Shown here one piece after another: positions 13,075-24,570 of a stretch of 64,000 nucleotides of DNA. Source of the stretch: Blasia pusilla (Eukaryota > Marchantiophyta > Marchantiopsida > Blasiales). How positions within the stretch are numbered: position 1 is the stretch's first letter; each line of letters opens with the position of its first letter. The stretch spans positions 28,892,001-28,956,000 of the forward strand of contig CM114274.1 of assembly GCA_050084515.1 (NCBI GenBank), written 5' to 3'. A program made the translations under genes and the position numbers. The notes under the pieces were generated by a model. The model was not told where the DNA came from, did no database searches, and saw nothing but the letters and a program-made list of their open reading frames with translations.

Positions 13075-14651
13075 GTGCATAAATCTACATTAGGGAGTAG
13101 CTCTAGCAAACCACCTTCCACCTCTCAAGGAGATGAATGTGATGATATAAGTGACTTTCAAGTTTTGCGCCCAAAGAGGCGAAGTAAGTTGGCTTGTAAG
13201 CCTACTGTTGAGAAGTTTACAGCAAGGAGTGTAGAAGATTTTGGTGAGAGTAGGGAGGACCATATTGGTTTGACGCATGTGGAAGAAGTTAGAAAGGTCG
13301 AAGTGCGCACGAGATCTATGGGAGGTGACTCTTGCTCCAAGGTTGGGCTTCCACATGTACCCAAGTCCTTGAAGAAGAGAGAAAAAACTATATCGGGTAC
13401 TGCCCCTTCTTCTTCCCCTATTGAGATCCCTTGTGTGATGGTTGAAGACCAGGTTGGTCTAGATTTTGCACCATGTACTACTGATGCACAGGAAACTATT
13501 CCAGCACCTAGGAGTTGTGATGTGTCCATTGGCCCTTCATGTGTCGAGATGAACCTTCCACAAGGAGAAATCTTGAAGGATAGCTCTTGTGTGGTCGGGG
13601 AATATGTTGGTGAGTCTCCTCCCTCGCATGAAGAGACTTTACTTTCAGCTGGAGCACCAGAAGTTGTTATTGGAGTATCTTATAGTGGTGCAGTGATGGA
13701 AAGTATCCCAACCAGTGTTGTGGTGGTGGTGGTGGAGGTGGTGGTGGTGGTGGTGGCGGCATTGGAGCTTCCCGTGTTGAGTTGGATCTACATGATAGCT
13801 CTCATGTGGATGGGGAATGTGTTGGTGAGCCTGCTCCCTTGCATGTAGACATTGTAGATTCAATTGGAGTTTTGGAGGCAAGTCTCGGAATACCTTCGAG
13901 TGTTGCAGGTTTGGAGAAAGGCATTCCAGCAATTGGATGTGATGGTGGTGGGGATGATGGTGAGATTGGAATTACCGCAAGTGATATTCCAGAAGGTATT
14001 CCGAGCTTGGTGAAAGTTTCATCAGAGATGTTGGAGGGTGATTTGGAGGGAATGGCACGATCTCATAGAGTGGATGATTTAGGAGATGTTGGCGTTGACA
14101 CTGTGGGTATTTTAGAGACTTTGTGTAGCCAAGTGGGATGCATAAATGATAGTATATCCCATATCTATACACCTGATGTTTTCTTTACCCCCATTGGTAG
14201 TGCTTTGGATTATCATGAGACATCCAAAGGGGGTTTGGCTGGTGATTATGGTGATCCTATTGTTGGAGGTTCATCCATTGAGAGACCTTCTACCCGTGAC
14301 CTTTTTGCTTTGAGGAAAAATCTTTTGAAGGTTGGTTCTTCATATGTTCCAAGAAGTAGAAAGGGAAAGAAGAAGGTTTCAATGGAGAATGGAAAGGAGG
14401 ATAATATACACGTTGGGGGCTTCGCTTCTTTGGATGATGTGGATTCCATTGATCAGATTTCTAATAGCCAGATTCTAAGAGATCTCCATGAGATCAACGG
14501 TGAGTGGTTTATTCCTCCACCCACGAGCCAAGTAGCTGATGCTGCCGAGTGTAGGAAGGTGGAAAGAGATTTTCCAAATGCCGGTGTTTTTGATGTCACC
14601 CAAATCATGGAGGAGTCAAACATGGAGGAGTCAAACATGGAACCGGCGTAA
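13075..14651 (+). pseudogene. Acidic Ser/Val/Gly-rich ORF split by a frameshift in a GGT tract
   Basis: The first frame (13075-13848) reads SSSSKPPSTSQGDECDDISD and on to ESIPTS, then enters a GGT/GTG run at about 13718-13762 and becomes an artefactual Val run. The better continuation is in another frame, where the run encodes Gly and leads into VELDLHDSSHVDGECVGEP and on to a stop at 14649-14651. The two halves contain an internal duplication: VEMNL...VGEYVGESPP in the first half and VELDL...DGECVGEPAP in the second. No known domain is visible. Slippage in the trinucleotide tract, or a sequencing error there, would explain the shift. It sits just downstream of the BED-like ORF and could be its C-terminal part. 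Confidence 0.5.
13718..13762. repeat. (GGT)n trinucleotide tract
   Basis: About 14 near-perfect triplets with one GGA and two GGC. The reading frame changes across it. Confidence 0.9.
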
Positions 14652-15414
14652 GAATTAGGTAAAAAAATGTAATTCTGTTATTGAGTGCATTCTTTTGTTA
14701 GTTCTTGTTTCTTTCAATATGTTGAGGAGATCACCTTGGATAACAAAGTCCTGTTGATAATTCTCTTGTTCCTATTGATGTGTTTTTTTTCAGGTTGGAG
14801 CGGATTCTGGTTTCACGTGGCCAAAAATTGGGACATCTTTCTTATAGACATTCCTTTGAACCATCTTACAATTATGCATATAGTAATATGATGTGAAGCA
14901 AACTTGTGCTTTTTCTTGCAAATGGGGCTTTCAGATCGAATATATTGTAGTACCAGAAACTATTCCATCAATGTCACAATCATAGTGCGTTTTTTGGAGC
15001 AGATATAGTAATATCGGAAGGCTTTATGCCAAGGCCACTACCATATTGTTAATTTTTTGACTTTGTTAGTTTGAAAGTAGACGACTATAAAATGCGTATA
15101 GTGAGAATGATCTGACTCCAATTGTTAGAAATAGAGAAAATCTATCCTGAAGGCATTTTTTCATCTTAATGCTCTTGGTCTTTCATTGGTATTTGTGACA
15201 TTCATTCATTCTCTTCCTCTTCTTGAATATCACATATTTTTTCTACTACTTTGGAATGAGTGAGTTTTTTGTTTTACTTGTTGTTTGATCTCATAGGCAA
15301 GTATACCTTAAACCTTCTCGCCTCCCATGTAAATCACTCCCTACATGAATAATCGGTTTTTTTTTTTCTGCTCTTGAGATGAGTAAGTTGTTGGTACTTA
15401 TAGGATTTCTGTTA
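14652..15414. other. AT-rich non-coding region
   Basis: T-rich tracts; no coding frame or repeat structure is supported. Confidence 0.5.
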
Positions 15415-16350
15415 GAGCTTGTACCGCCAAAAGGTATTCCAACATTTCTCACACTCTTAGTGTTTGTGTACTGCTTTTTTAGTTTGATTACTTGCCATGT
15501 TTTATTGGAAGATTCCTATAGTGTTTCAGCTGCAGGGTGGTATTTTAGGTAAATTTCAGTTTCCATATAGGTACCTAGAGTATCTATATTGTAGACATTA
15601 GGAGAGTAAAAGGAGTAGGAGAGTAAAGGCATATGTTTTGAAAATTAAATTTCTACAAGAGCTACAGAAGACTCTGTTACACTTATGTCTTTTGAAAAGC
15701 ATTCTTGATGATTTGGATGTTATCTAAGGCTTTAGGAGTATACAATGTACTACGGAATAGTATTCCGTCACTTGAACTATAGGGCGGTATTGTTGTTAAA
15801 ATTCAGTTTCCATAAAGAGACTCACAGTATCTATATTGCAATGCTTAGGAGTAGAGTATGTACAATCGAAAGGTATTTCGTCACTTCTCACATATTTTAC
15901 TTTGTGAGATTGATTACTTTCGAGGAACACAAACGATTACCACATGATTTATCTGATATATTGGAATGATTGAGCTTCTTTTTTGTCTAGTATGTATTTA
16001 AAGTAATTTTTTTTGATGGCTATCATATTTGAGCTTTGATTTGGTACTATAGGTTAAATTTACTTTCTGTTTAGGGTCTTAGTGTGCTTACATTATGAAC
16101 ATTCGCCCCATTTTTTGTGATACTTGTAAAGGAGAGTAAATGGGTATTTTTTGAAAATTACATGACTTTGTGAATACTAGTTAGGATTCACTGCGAGCGC
16201 TGTAGAGTACTGTGTTAAAATCATTCCTTTCCTACGAAGATGAAACGTGATGACTCCGATGCCATTGAGAAGTTTGTGTAGAATCTGTGCTATTGAAAGG
16301 CATTCCGTCATTTCCCTCAATCTTACTACTCATTTACTTTCGTTACTTGT
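15415..16350 (+). repeat. Diverged tandem repeat, period about 430 bp
   Basis: An anchor of the form AAAGG(T/C)ATT(C/T)C followed by ATTTCTC or CACTTCTC-like sequence and then a TTACTTTCG or GATTACTT box occurs near 15432, 15869 and 16295, with a shorter related motif at 15760 (AGTATTCCGTCACTTG). Between anchors, AATT(T/C)CAGTTTCCATA and GGAGAGTAAA are also shared. Copies are heavily diverged. The repeat lies just upstream of the MULE coding region. Confidence 0.55.
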
Positions 16351-16443
16351 CTTTTTTTTTCGTGAAGATCACATGAATTTTCTCATGCATTATAATCAAA
16401 TGCTTGTGTACAGGTAAGTATTGACATCGATAATCCTGTTGAC

Positions 16444-19400
16444 TTGACATCAACCCTTCCTCCATCACATGATCAAGTGGAGGAGAATGCATTTGGAAGT
16501 GGAAGTGCATTGACAAGCAGAATTCTAGCCATGAAGATGATGGAACTCCAAGCAGACTTGCCGACGGGGTACATATCAGCAAAAGATCTCCATTGGGATC
16601 GATATAATGCAGCGTATATCCCCTGGCATAGGTTGGAGGACTTCATTATCGGGGAGGGTAATGGAGACAATGTAAACCTCACTAGCTTTTGGAAGGGCAC
16701 ATCCAAGTGCAGAGGAGAAAGATTAGGACAAGACGAAGGCGAGGAATCATCATACACCATGTACTATTGTGCTTACGGACCTCAAGACAAGCGACACTTC
16801 CATCAACCAGTTGTGAGTAGGTGAGCACGGATAAGTGGTATATTTTTTTTAAGTGGAATAATGATAGGAACAAGGAAGGTTAGACAAGGAAGGTGATCAA
16901 TCATCTTTTGTTCTTGTTTATAATGCATGCAATTTATTTCCATTTCTTTTGTCCCTGCTAGAGAGATACTATTTATGTATGATGGAATGCATTCCTCTTG
17001 TTTTTTTTCAGGTCAAGCATTCCCAAATCAGGCCAAGGAAGTCGGCCTCGTGCCCAAAAAACTGTACGGGGAGATAGTTGGAAGCGAGGGTGTCTTTGTC
17101 ACTTTTCTGTATCTAAAATCAAGGGTCCAATGCATGTGGCAAAGATCATTTACAAACGTAGATTACATGTTGACAAGGATGGGATGCCATGCCACGGCAA
17201 TAACGACCCCCTAAGTTTGGACACTCCGAAAATGTATGCTCCTAGGATCTCAAAGGAGTTGAGATGTTACATAAAGGAGAGGCTTCGACTCGGGGTAAAG
17301 CCCCATCAGATTATGTGCGAGCATGGAATGATGCTTAAAATGAGATCTAACATCTCTCTGGACTTTGAGGGGAGCATGACGAGGGGTGATTTCCTACAAA
17401 TGCATGATATTGCAAATGCAAAGAAGTCCTTGAATATGGAGACTTTCCAGTTTTGTATAGATGAAAATGAATCTTTGAGTACCTTTGTAAACCTCTATCC
17501 AGAGAAGGTCTTCTTTTATGAGCCTTATTTTGATGATACAAGACCATTCATATTGGGATTCCAGAGCGCTTCGCAATTGCAATAGATGGTGAAATACGGA
17601 CACAACAGTATTCTTAGCATGGATAGTACGTTTGGCACCAATCGAAGCAAGGTTTGTTACTCTTTACTCATATCTACCCTAAATAAAATCTTGTAAAGTT
17701 GAATTTCATGTCTACCTGCAACACTCCTTATGTGGTGGAGTTCTGTGTGCAGTTTCCTTTGTATACCATCTTAGTGTTTGATAAGCACCACACTGGAATA
17801 CCGGTAGCATGGATTTTGACTAGTAGCTCCAAGGAGGTGCACTTGGTGAAATGGCTACATGCAATGGTAACCAAGTGTAGAACACAACAACCCTCTTGGG
17901 AGCCGAATGCAATCATAGTAGACGATGCCAACGCCGAGCAAAATGCATTGAGATACATTAAGGATATGCAATGAAGTATTCTCTTGGTACAGAGTCATTC
18001 CATATTTTTGTTTTTGTTTTTCAATATGACTTTTCATTCTGTTACACAGGCATATTGGTCACATGGATGGAAGGTATTCGGTATTGGTTTTTAATCATGT
18101 CAGAACTCACCGCAGTACCTTTACTTGTAGGGTAACATTTGCCAACTCAAGTATCATATTATGTATCTGGCATGTACGCCATGACTGGTTGAAGCAGCTG
18201 AAACGAAAGGTTAGGTGTCCAATCATGAGAGCTCACATGTCACGACGACTAGCAGAAATTATGTACGTAAATCGGTGTGGCACATACACTAGAGGTGTGA
18301 TCTTGGATGATGCAAAGATCATGCTGCAACAATTCTATTCAGACTTCAAAGAGGAAGTTGCATTCATCAACTATATAAGGACTTATTGGGAGCCGAAATT
18401 AGGTGGATGTCTTTGTTTCTCTGATATATTTGGAATACTTACATAATCGGTGTTCATGAGTGATATTTTCTTTGGTTGGTTCTCTAGAATATTAATATTG
18501 CAAGTGTTTGGACTAACTATATATCTTAGTGTATTTTTGTTTGAGCACATGTAAATGGGTGAAAGCGGCAAGGGACTACCCTCATGCAAACCAAGACACG
18601 AACGCTGCAATTGAAGCATATCATGGAAGCATGAAAGCAGTTCTTGCTGATGACAATAGGAGTATTGCTCAAAGAAGAGGAGACTACCTAGTTTGGAAGC
18701 TTAGCAGTTTTGTAGAGGCTTGGTATTTTCACATTCACTTGCTGAAAAAAAGGGGTTTTGTACAAAATGCAACAGGAGAGCAATATGTGAATAATGCAGT
18801 ATTGAAGGGAAGAGAAATCACAACAAGCGATGTGCAACTTACTGAATCAAGGGGGCAAGTAAAGATGGCACGTGTCAGGAGCCAAACAATACCAACAAAA
18901 TGGTATGAAGTATATAACTATGATACCGAATGGGGTCATTGTGAGTGTCCTTGGTCCCTAAAGGGGAACATCTGCAAGCACATGGTAAGTAATACTTTTG
19001 TTTTCCTTTTTGGGTACCACAAATTGTCTTATTGTCCATCTTCTAATGCAAATATCATGATTTCTATGATGAGATCTCTCTCCAGATTGCAGCTTTGTTA
19101 TGAGAGGATTACAACGAAGAGGACCTTGTGAATATACTTGGAAGAAGATTGGGCAGCAAATGGGGAGGAATTGCACAACTAAAGATGTCAGTGACGAATT
19201 CGAGATCTATTGAAAGTCATATCTCCGGCAGCCTCCTCGATCTCAACGAAATACGAGGTTTCCTTTTAAATACTAATACAAAATCTTGTAGTGCAAGTAC
19301 ATTGAAATAATTTTGATATTATTTATGCTTTGGTTTTCAGGTTTCACCTATAATCTAATTATTTGAATCTGAAGTGTCTTTCAGAATGCATTCCATACAC

Positions 19401-19629
19401 AGAGACGAGTATAAGCCCTTCGCTTGAGACAACACCAATAGTCGAAGAATCTTATTTATCGGGCTTAACCCAAGAAATGGAGGCTACTATGGACAAACTG
19501 TACTCTAAGTTGCAAAATCATTGCCATGGTAGTGACTTGCTTCTAAGAATGGCGTCTAAAATGTTGAGGGAAATAAATGGTCGGATTGAAACAGCAAAAG
19601 TTGTTGTTAGAAATGGCTTGACACAGTAG
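16444..19629 (+). pseudogene. MULE (Mutator-like) transposase with SWIM zinc finger, inactivated
   Basis: A multi-exon plus-strand transposase of the MULE/FAR1-like type. The first exon (about 16444-16816) ends at a GTGAGT donor; the next starts at 17013 after TTTTTTTCAG. The DDE core is readable: SMDSTFGTN near 17615 supplies the first Asp, IIVDDANAEQNAL near 17905 the second, and NAAIEAYHG near 18605 the Glu; CIWHVRHDWLKQL precedes the Glu. The SWIM finger CECPWSLKGNICKH lies near 18939-18980, followed by GTAAGT. C-terminal exons extend to a stop near 19629. A TAG at about 17583 interrupts ASQLQ and MVKYGHNSI in the DDE exon, and several exon joins need small adjustments, so this copy is probably dead. 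It is either a nonautonomous MULE or a relic; terminal inverted repeats were not identified. Confidence 0.85.
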
Positions 19630-20220
19630 CCGGGAAACCCCTTTCAGACATACAATGATGGTTTCCAAAACAATAATTCTGTCAAACGAGTGAAGTCCAA
19701 CATTGAGCGCTGATCAGAAAAAGCAAAGAGATAGAGTACACAACATGGATTGGGATATAACGCAGTTTTGTGTCCATCCCAGGATGGAACCTCAAGTAGG
19801 TTACCATCCTTTCCAAAGCCAAGACCAAGAAAGAAGAGATTGGGCCTGCAAGATGAGCTAGACACACATGCAAGATCAATGCTTTTGAATATGGTTGGTG
19901 CCACATGCACGTGATTTTGTTGTAGTTTTGAGATCGGTGTATATGGAGGATTGGGGATTTTGGAATTCATGGAAGGTATTCCAGATTGGCGGATCTTCAC
20001 AGGATCTCCACGGGTAGCGCCACATATATTAACGACATCGATCATAGGGTCTTCTGCCGGCCCTAGGCATTTGGATTTTTGAGAGAGGGACATCGCGATA
20101 CATAGGGGCTCAGTTCAGATGAATATTTTCAATCTTCGGGTTCACTGGAGATGAAGCGACTATGAATCAAGGGAAACGGAAACGAATGTGAAGAAGTTCT
20201 TCTGATCTCAACGATTCAAT
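19630..20220. other. Unannotated region between MULE and relic copy 2
   Basis: A 149-codon minus-strand frame (20093-19644) is open but has no recognisable content. One GGTATTCC motif lies near 19975. Confidence 0.4.
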
Positions 20221-20226
20221 TTTGAT

Positions 20227-20870
20227 CTGTCACCATGGACAAAACTCGTGCAATGAAGAGGACTAGAGGAGTGATCTAGCTCCAACAACCTTCCAGACCT
20301 GCACAAGGATTTCAGGATGGGAAAAGAGGCCATGAATCAGATGGCGACACTGAAAAACGCGTGAAGGAAGGTGTTGGAAGTGTTTCTTGCTCTGAAATTT
20401 CTACAACCAGCTTATCATTGTCAGATTTGAACAAAAACTTCAACAATGCATTTGTGAAGATTTTTATGGGGCCTGTAGGAAAGAAGCCAGCTAAGTCTCA
20501 CAAGGGATCACTTGTAGAACTGCAGGAGTTATCAGCCAGGTTGAAGGTCATTTCAGATGTTTGCAATACTATGGAAACGATTGTGCATGGATTTCTATCT
20601 ATGCGCATTTCTCTACAGAAGCTCGAAAGGTCCATGTCTGAAAAAACCATCGATGGCTTACCTCAAATCATTGAGAAGTTTGTGTTGCAGGTACAAGCAC
20701 TCTTGAAAGATGACAATATCCTTCAATGAGTGTGGCAAATAGAGAGGTGCTCCAATGTTTAGATCAGAACCCTAGTGCTTGGGAATTTCTACGTGCTCAG
20801 CTTTCCTTTGATCTCTGCCCACAAAGCTTACTTAGAAATCCCCCCCCCCCCCCAACTCATGAATTCTGTT
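20227..20870 (+). pseudogene. Decayed copy 2 of the unrecognised gene paralogous to 25-740
   Basis: The frame 20361-20729 reads SLSDLNKNFNNAFVKIF, then SHKGSLVELQELSARLKVI, and ends after DDNILQ. The homologous continuation (MANREVLQC in copy 1, SVANREVLQCLDQNPSAW here) is in another frame from about 20726. Alignment to copy 1 shows copy 2 lacks one base at CAATGAGTGTGG where copy 1 has CAATTGATAATGG. A 14-base C homopolymer at 20840-20853 then disrupts what follows. The two copies have different lesions, and only together do they reveal the ancestral open frame of roughly 170 residues or more. Family and function are unknown; no domain is recognised. Confidence 0.6.
20840..20853. repeat. C14 homopolymer
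   Basis: Fourteen C in a row directly after relic copy 2. Such a run is also error-prone in sequencing. Confidence 0.95.
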
Positions 20871-21419
20871 CCGAAGTAATACGTGAGCTCACATTGCGAG
20901 TAAATGTCTCAAAATTTATTTTCTACCTCGTTTTGATTCCAGCTTGTCTTACTTGACTTTAAAAGGTGCTTTATTTCACCATTTTGGCCTTGGAAAAATG
21001 ATTTCATTGTATGAGCATTAAGTATCTCAAGGCATATTGGAACATATTTTCGTAAAAAATAGGATCCTTTCAGAATCCTTTTCCCTGACTTTATTTGTAA
21101 TGAATCCCTTCATGGAGCTATCAGGATGTTCTATCAATCTATTCTTGGACACTAACACATAAAACGTAGACGCAGAGAATATATACACCCTCTCATTTCA
21201 CAGGTAGGGGCAACGTGTCCATTTAGATGATGTTTGGATTGTGTCCTCATTCTTTTTCTTACATAAATTGAGAAGATAGGTTGCAAGAGTAAAATGCTTT
21301 CCACTCCATGGGGATACATAAAATACTCTCCATTTCCTCGAAAGATACTTGAGATACAGACTTCACTTCCAAAGATAACTCTAGCACATCGGATTAAAAA
21401 ATCATAAGGAGTTTTCCCA

Positions 21420-22545
21420 TAATTTCCCGGCATCCTTAATTCTGAGATGGAATGCTTATAATATTTTCCACTTATCCATTCCTTTATTTTATAGCTTTAC
21501 ATCTGTTTTCTATTTCTTAGGGTAAAGGAATGGTACAAGGATTTCCCATTTTATAGAGAAATTTTATTATCTTTGAGTGCAATGTTTGTGGAAGATGGAA
21601 TGCTTTCTGTCGACCACGATCCTACCGACAGTCTTGTGAACTTTCCAATAATTTCTCGGCGTCCTTAATTCTAAGATGGAATGCTTACCATATCATCCAC
21701 TTATCCCTTCACTTTATTTTATAGCTTTGCATCTGTTTTCTATTTCTTCGAGTAAAAGAATGGTACAAGGATTTCTACTTTTGTAGAAAACAATTAATTT
21801 TCTTCGAGTGTAATGTTTGTGGAAGATGGAATGCTTTCTGTTTACCACGATCCTACCGACAATCTTGTGAACTTTCCCATAATTTCCCGGCGTCCATAAT
21901 TCTAAGATGGAATGCTTACCATATCATCCACTTATCCCTTCACTTTACTTTATAGCTTTACATCTGTTTTCTATTTCTTCAGGTAAAAGAATGGTACAAG
22001 GATTTCTACTTTTGTAGAAAAAAATTAATTTTCTTCGAGTGTAATGTTTGTGGAAGATGGAATGCTTTCTGTTTACCACGATCCTACTAACAGTCTTGTG
22101 AACTTTCCCATAATTTCTCGGCGTCCTTAATTATAAGATGGCATGCTTATCATATTGTCCACTTATCCATTCACTTTATGATATACCTTTGCATCTATTC
22201 TCTATTTATTCGCGTAAAAGAATGGTACAAGGATTTCCAATTTTAAAAAATATTGGAATGCTTTCTATTTACCACAATCCTACCAATAATCTTGTGAATT
22301 TTCCCCTAATTTCTCAGCGTCCTTAATTCTAAGGTGGAATGCTTACCATATTATCCACTTATGCATTCACATTATTTCATAGCTTTACATCTGTTTTCTA
22401 TTTCTTCGGATAAAAGAATGGAACAAGGATTTCCAATTTTATAGAATTTTTTTTTTCTTTGAGTGTAATGTTTGTGGAAGATGGAATGCTTTCTGTTTAC
22501 CACAATCCTACCGACAGTCTTGTGAATTTTCATATTATCCATTTT
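21420..22545. repeat. Satellite-like tandem array, about 5 units of 195-238 bp
   Basis: The landmark AATTTC(C/T)C(G/A)GC(G/A)TCC recurs near 21421, 21650, 21881, 22112 and 22308. Each time it is followed by GATGGAATGCTTA or a close variant, a TTTTATAGCTTTACATCTG-like segment, GTAAAAGAATGG, and AGATGGAATGCTTTCTGT before the next unit. The fourth-to-fifth interval is about 35 bp short because the GTTTGTGGAAGATGG part is missing. No coding potential is consistent across units. Confidence 0.85.
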
Positions 22546-23574
22546 GGTGACCAATTTTTGCTATTCTGCATGCTTTCCTCCTCTTTGTCGCTTTGTTTCA
22601 TAATTAACACTATTGTACAAAGAAGACTTGTTGACTATCCAGAAAATTCCCAATCGATTCTCTTTTAGTAAATTATATTTTTCTTGATTGTCTTAACGGA
22701 CACAAAGAAGGTATTCCAGCCATGTCCAGGTTCTCAAATGCAATATCCACTCAGTTTAGGGAACTACGCGGATGACACCTTAACAACAATAAGCATTTGG
22801 TCTTCACATGATCCTAGGGTATAATTCATAAGACACCTACTTATTGTCGATGAGTGCGACAAAAAGTGGATGAATGATTTTTTCTACACAAAAAAAATGC
22901 CATTGAATCCCCTTCCGTTACCTTCAATCCCCTCAGACCCAATAGACGCCAACGTGGGAGATGGGAAACATCCTGGTGGCAACTGACAGGGCAATGGATA
23001 TCAAGCCAATCTACACTCCACCCTGCAAACCAGATAACCTTTTTGTGACATGCGAATAAAAGGGGCAGAGGAACGAATCAAAAAGCCTTCTAGAGCCACA
23101 ACTTTCCAAATCGGCCATCTCTGAATGACATGGTCACATGCAACACCAGAACCCATCTAATACACCTTCACGATATATTCTGAACTTATCAATGGAAATA
23201 AAGAGATTTCAAGAAGAAGGTAACTACAAAGACCAACTGACCGACCAAATACATAATCAAGCACGAGAGGCTGAATCACAACGCATGATTGAACAACATG
23301 CGCCACCGAATACACTTATATAGGTAAAGCGACAATGAAAAGTTATATTACCCGTCTATTTAAGAAAGAACCACAATCAATTGGACACTAGTGTGATCTG
23401 GCCCAATTGTAAGAAACGTAAGGCATTCCGGCAATGCAACTCTACGAATTAAAAAAACAAGCACAGAACTCTGTGGCAGACCTCCGCTAATTCTATGCCA
23501 GTGTCATCTTATAACCCTACAGAAAAAACGAGAAAATCGATAGGCGATTCACCCATACAATCGGCCCTTCATAC
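22546..23574. other. Unannotated region
   Basis: No domain is seen. One GGTATTCC near 22708 and one GGCATTCC near 23421 match the motif of the 15-16 kb repeat. Confidence 0.45.
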
Positions 23575-23580
23575 GCTCCG

Positions 23581-23612
23581 GAGATGAATGTGTTCATAAA
23601 CACGTTCATCTC
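23581..23612. repeat. Palindrome with 14-bp arms
   Basis: GAGATGAATGTGTT, loop CATA, AACACGTTCATCTC; one mismatch (T opposite G). It is an extended version of the palindrome at 4726-4747. Confidence 0.9.
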
Positions 23613-23667
23613 CAAGGTTCGGAGAAAAACAAAACTAATACGTTATGAACCGAAAGCACTGCCAAGG

Positions 23668-23925
23668 GCAAATTTGTGCAATGAAGGGCAATCTCTCCAA
23701 CGAAGAGCAAATTTCTGCAACAAAGGGAAAAATCATGCAACGAAGGGCGAAATTGTGGAACGGAGGGGAAATCTCTGCAAACGGAGGGGAAATCTCTCCA
23801 AACGGAGGGGAAATCTCTGCGATCCTAGCAGAAATCTCTGCAAACGGAGGGAAAATCTCTACCATCGGAGGGGAAATCTCTGCAAACGGAGGGTAAATCT
23901 CTGCAAACGGAGATCAGCAGTTTGA
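23668..23925. repeat. Minisatellite, about 12 units of 20-21 bp
   Basis: The unit is close to GGGGAAATCTCTGCAAACGG. Early units are more diverged, later ones nearly identical. All units lie in one orientation with no spacers. Confidence 0.9.
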
Positions 23926-23954
23926 AAATCTGCACGGACAAAATCAGCACCTGT

Positions 23955-24057
23955 AGCTCCGTCCTCAAATGTCACAGCTCCGCAGCTGTAGCTCCGTCCT
24001 CCGCAGCTGCACCGTCCTCCACAGCTGCTCCGTCCTCCACACTGCACCGTCCTCCGC
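23955..24057. repeat. Short GC-rich repeat of about 18 bp
   Basis: CAGCTG(T/C)(A/T)(G/C)CTCCGTCCTCC-like units, about five copies. Confidence 0.75.
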
Positions 24058-24570
24058 TTTATAAGCTGGACTTTGAGATTTGAATTTCAAAACGAACATG
24101 TATCATCCACACCATCCACATACCATCCACATTGCTCTTGGATATCCGTCTGCGGATATCTGTGAGCATCCCAGACCATCCGAGAGAGTAACCATTGCCG
24201 GGAAAACGTAGCCAGGTGGGGAATTCCGATCCCGATGGGGGGAAGGGGTTTGGGACACCCGTCACTAGAACCCGCAACACAGGGGGACACGATGGGAGCA
24301 ATAAGTGCTCTGAATTCTCTGACTATTGTGAGCGAAAGAAAGGAGGTGAGGGTCGGCCGCATAGGTATGCGAGCCAAAGGGTCCAAACGGGAGGTAAGTG
24401 AGAGAGAGAGGGCCGCGCAGGGCCGCGCATAGGGTGGCGTTTACTAAGACGGGGATAAGGGGAGCTCCAGGTATGCACGAACGCAAGGAGGCTATAGCGG
24501 GAGCGGAAGGCACGAGGATCGAAGGGAGAGAGAAGAAGAGCGGGGTCGGCCAAGATAGGAACAAGGTGGC

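Larger units (their letters stand above)
23575..24570. repeat. Member E2 of the palindrome-headed repeat family
   Basis: It begins with the long palindrome at 23581-23612, then two minisatellites, then the TTTGAATTTCAAA block near 24080, the GGATATCC...CGGATATCT block near 24142-24161, and a purine-rich stretch related to that of member E1 (near 5400-5755). The arrangement suggests a mobile or formerly mobile unit whose central part has expanded by tandem duplication. Confidence 0.5.

Noticed and set aside
13645-13932. A His-rich minus-strand frame
   Set aside because: Produced by the GGT tract read in reverse.
19644-20093. A 149-codon minus-strand open frame
   Set aside because: No recognisable content and no splice or start context; not supported as a gene.
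23668-23925. Possible CRISPR array
   Set aside because: Units are contiguous with no unique spacers; a minisatellite in a plant context.
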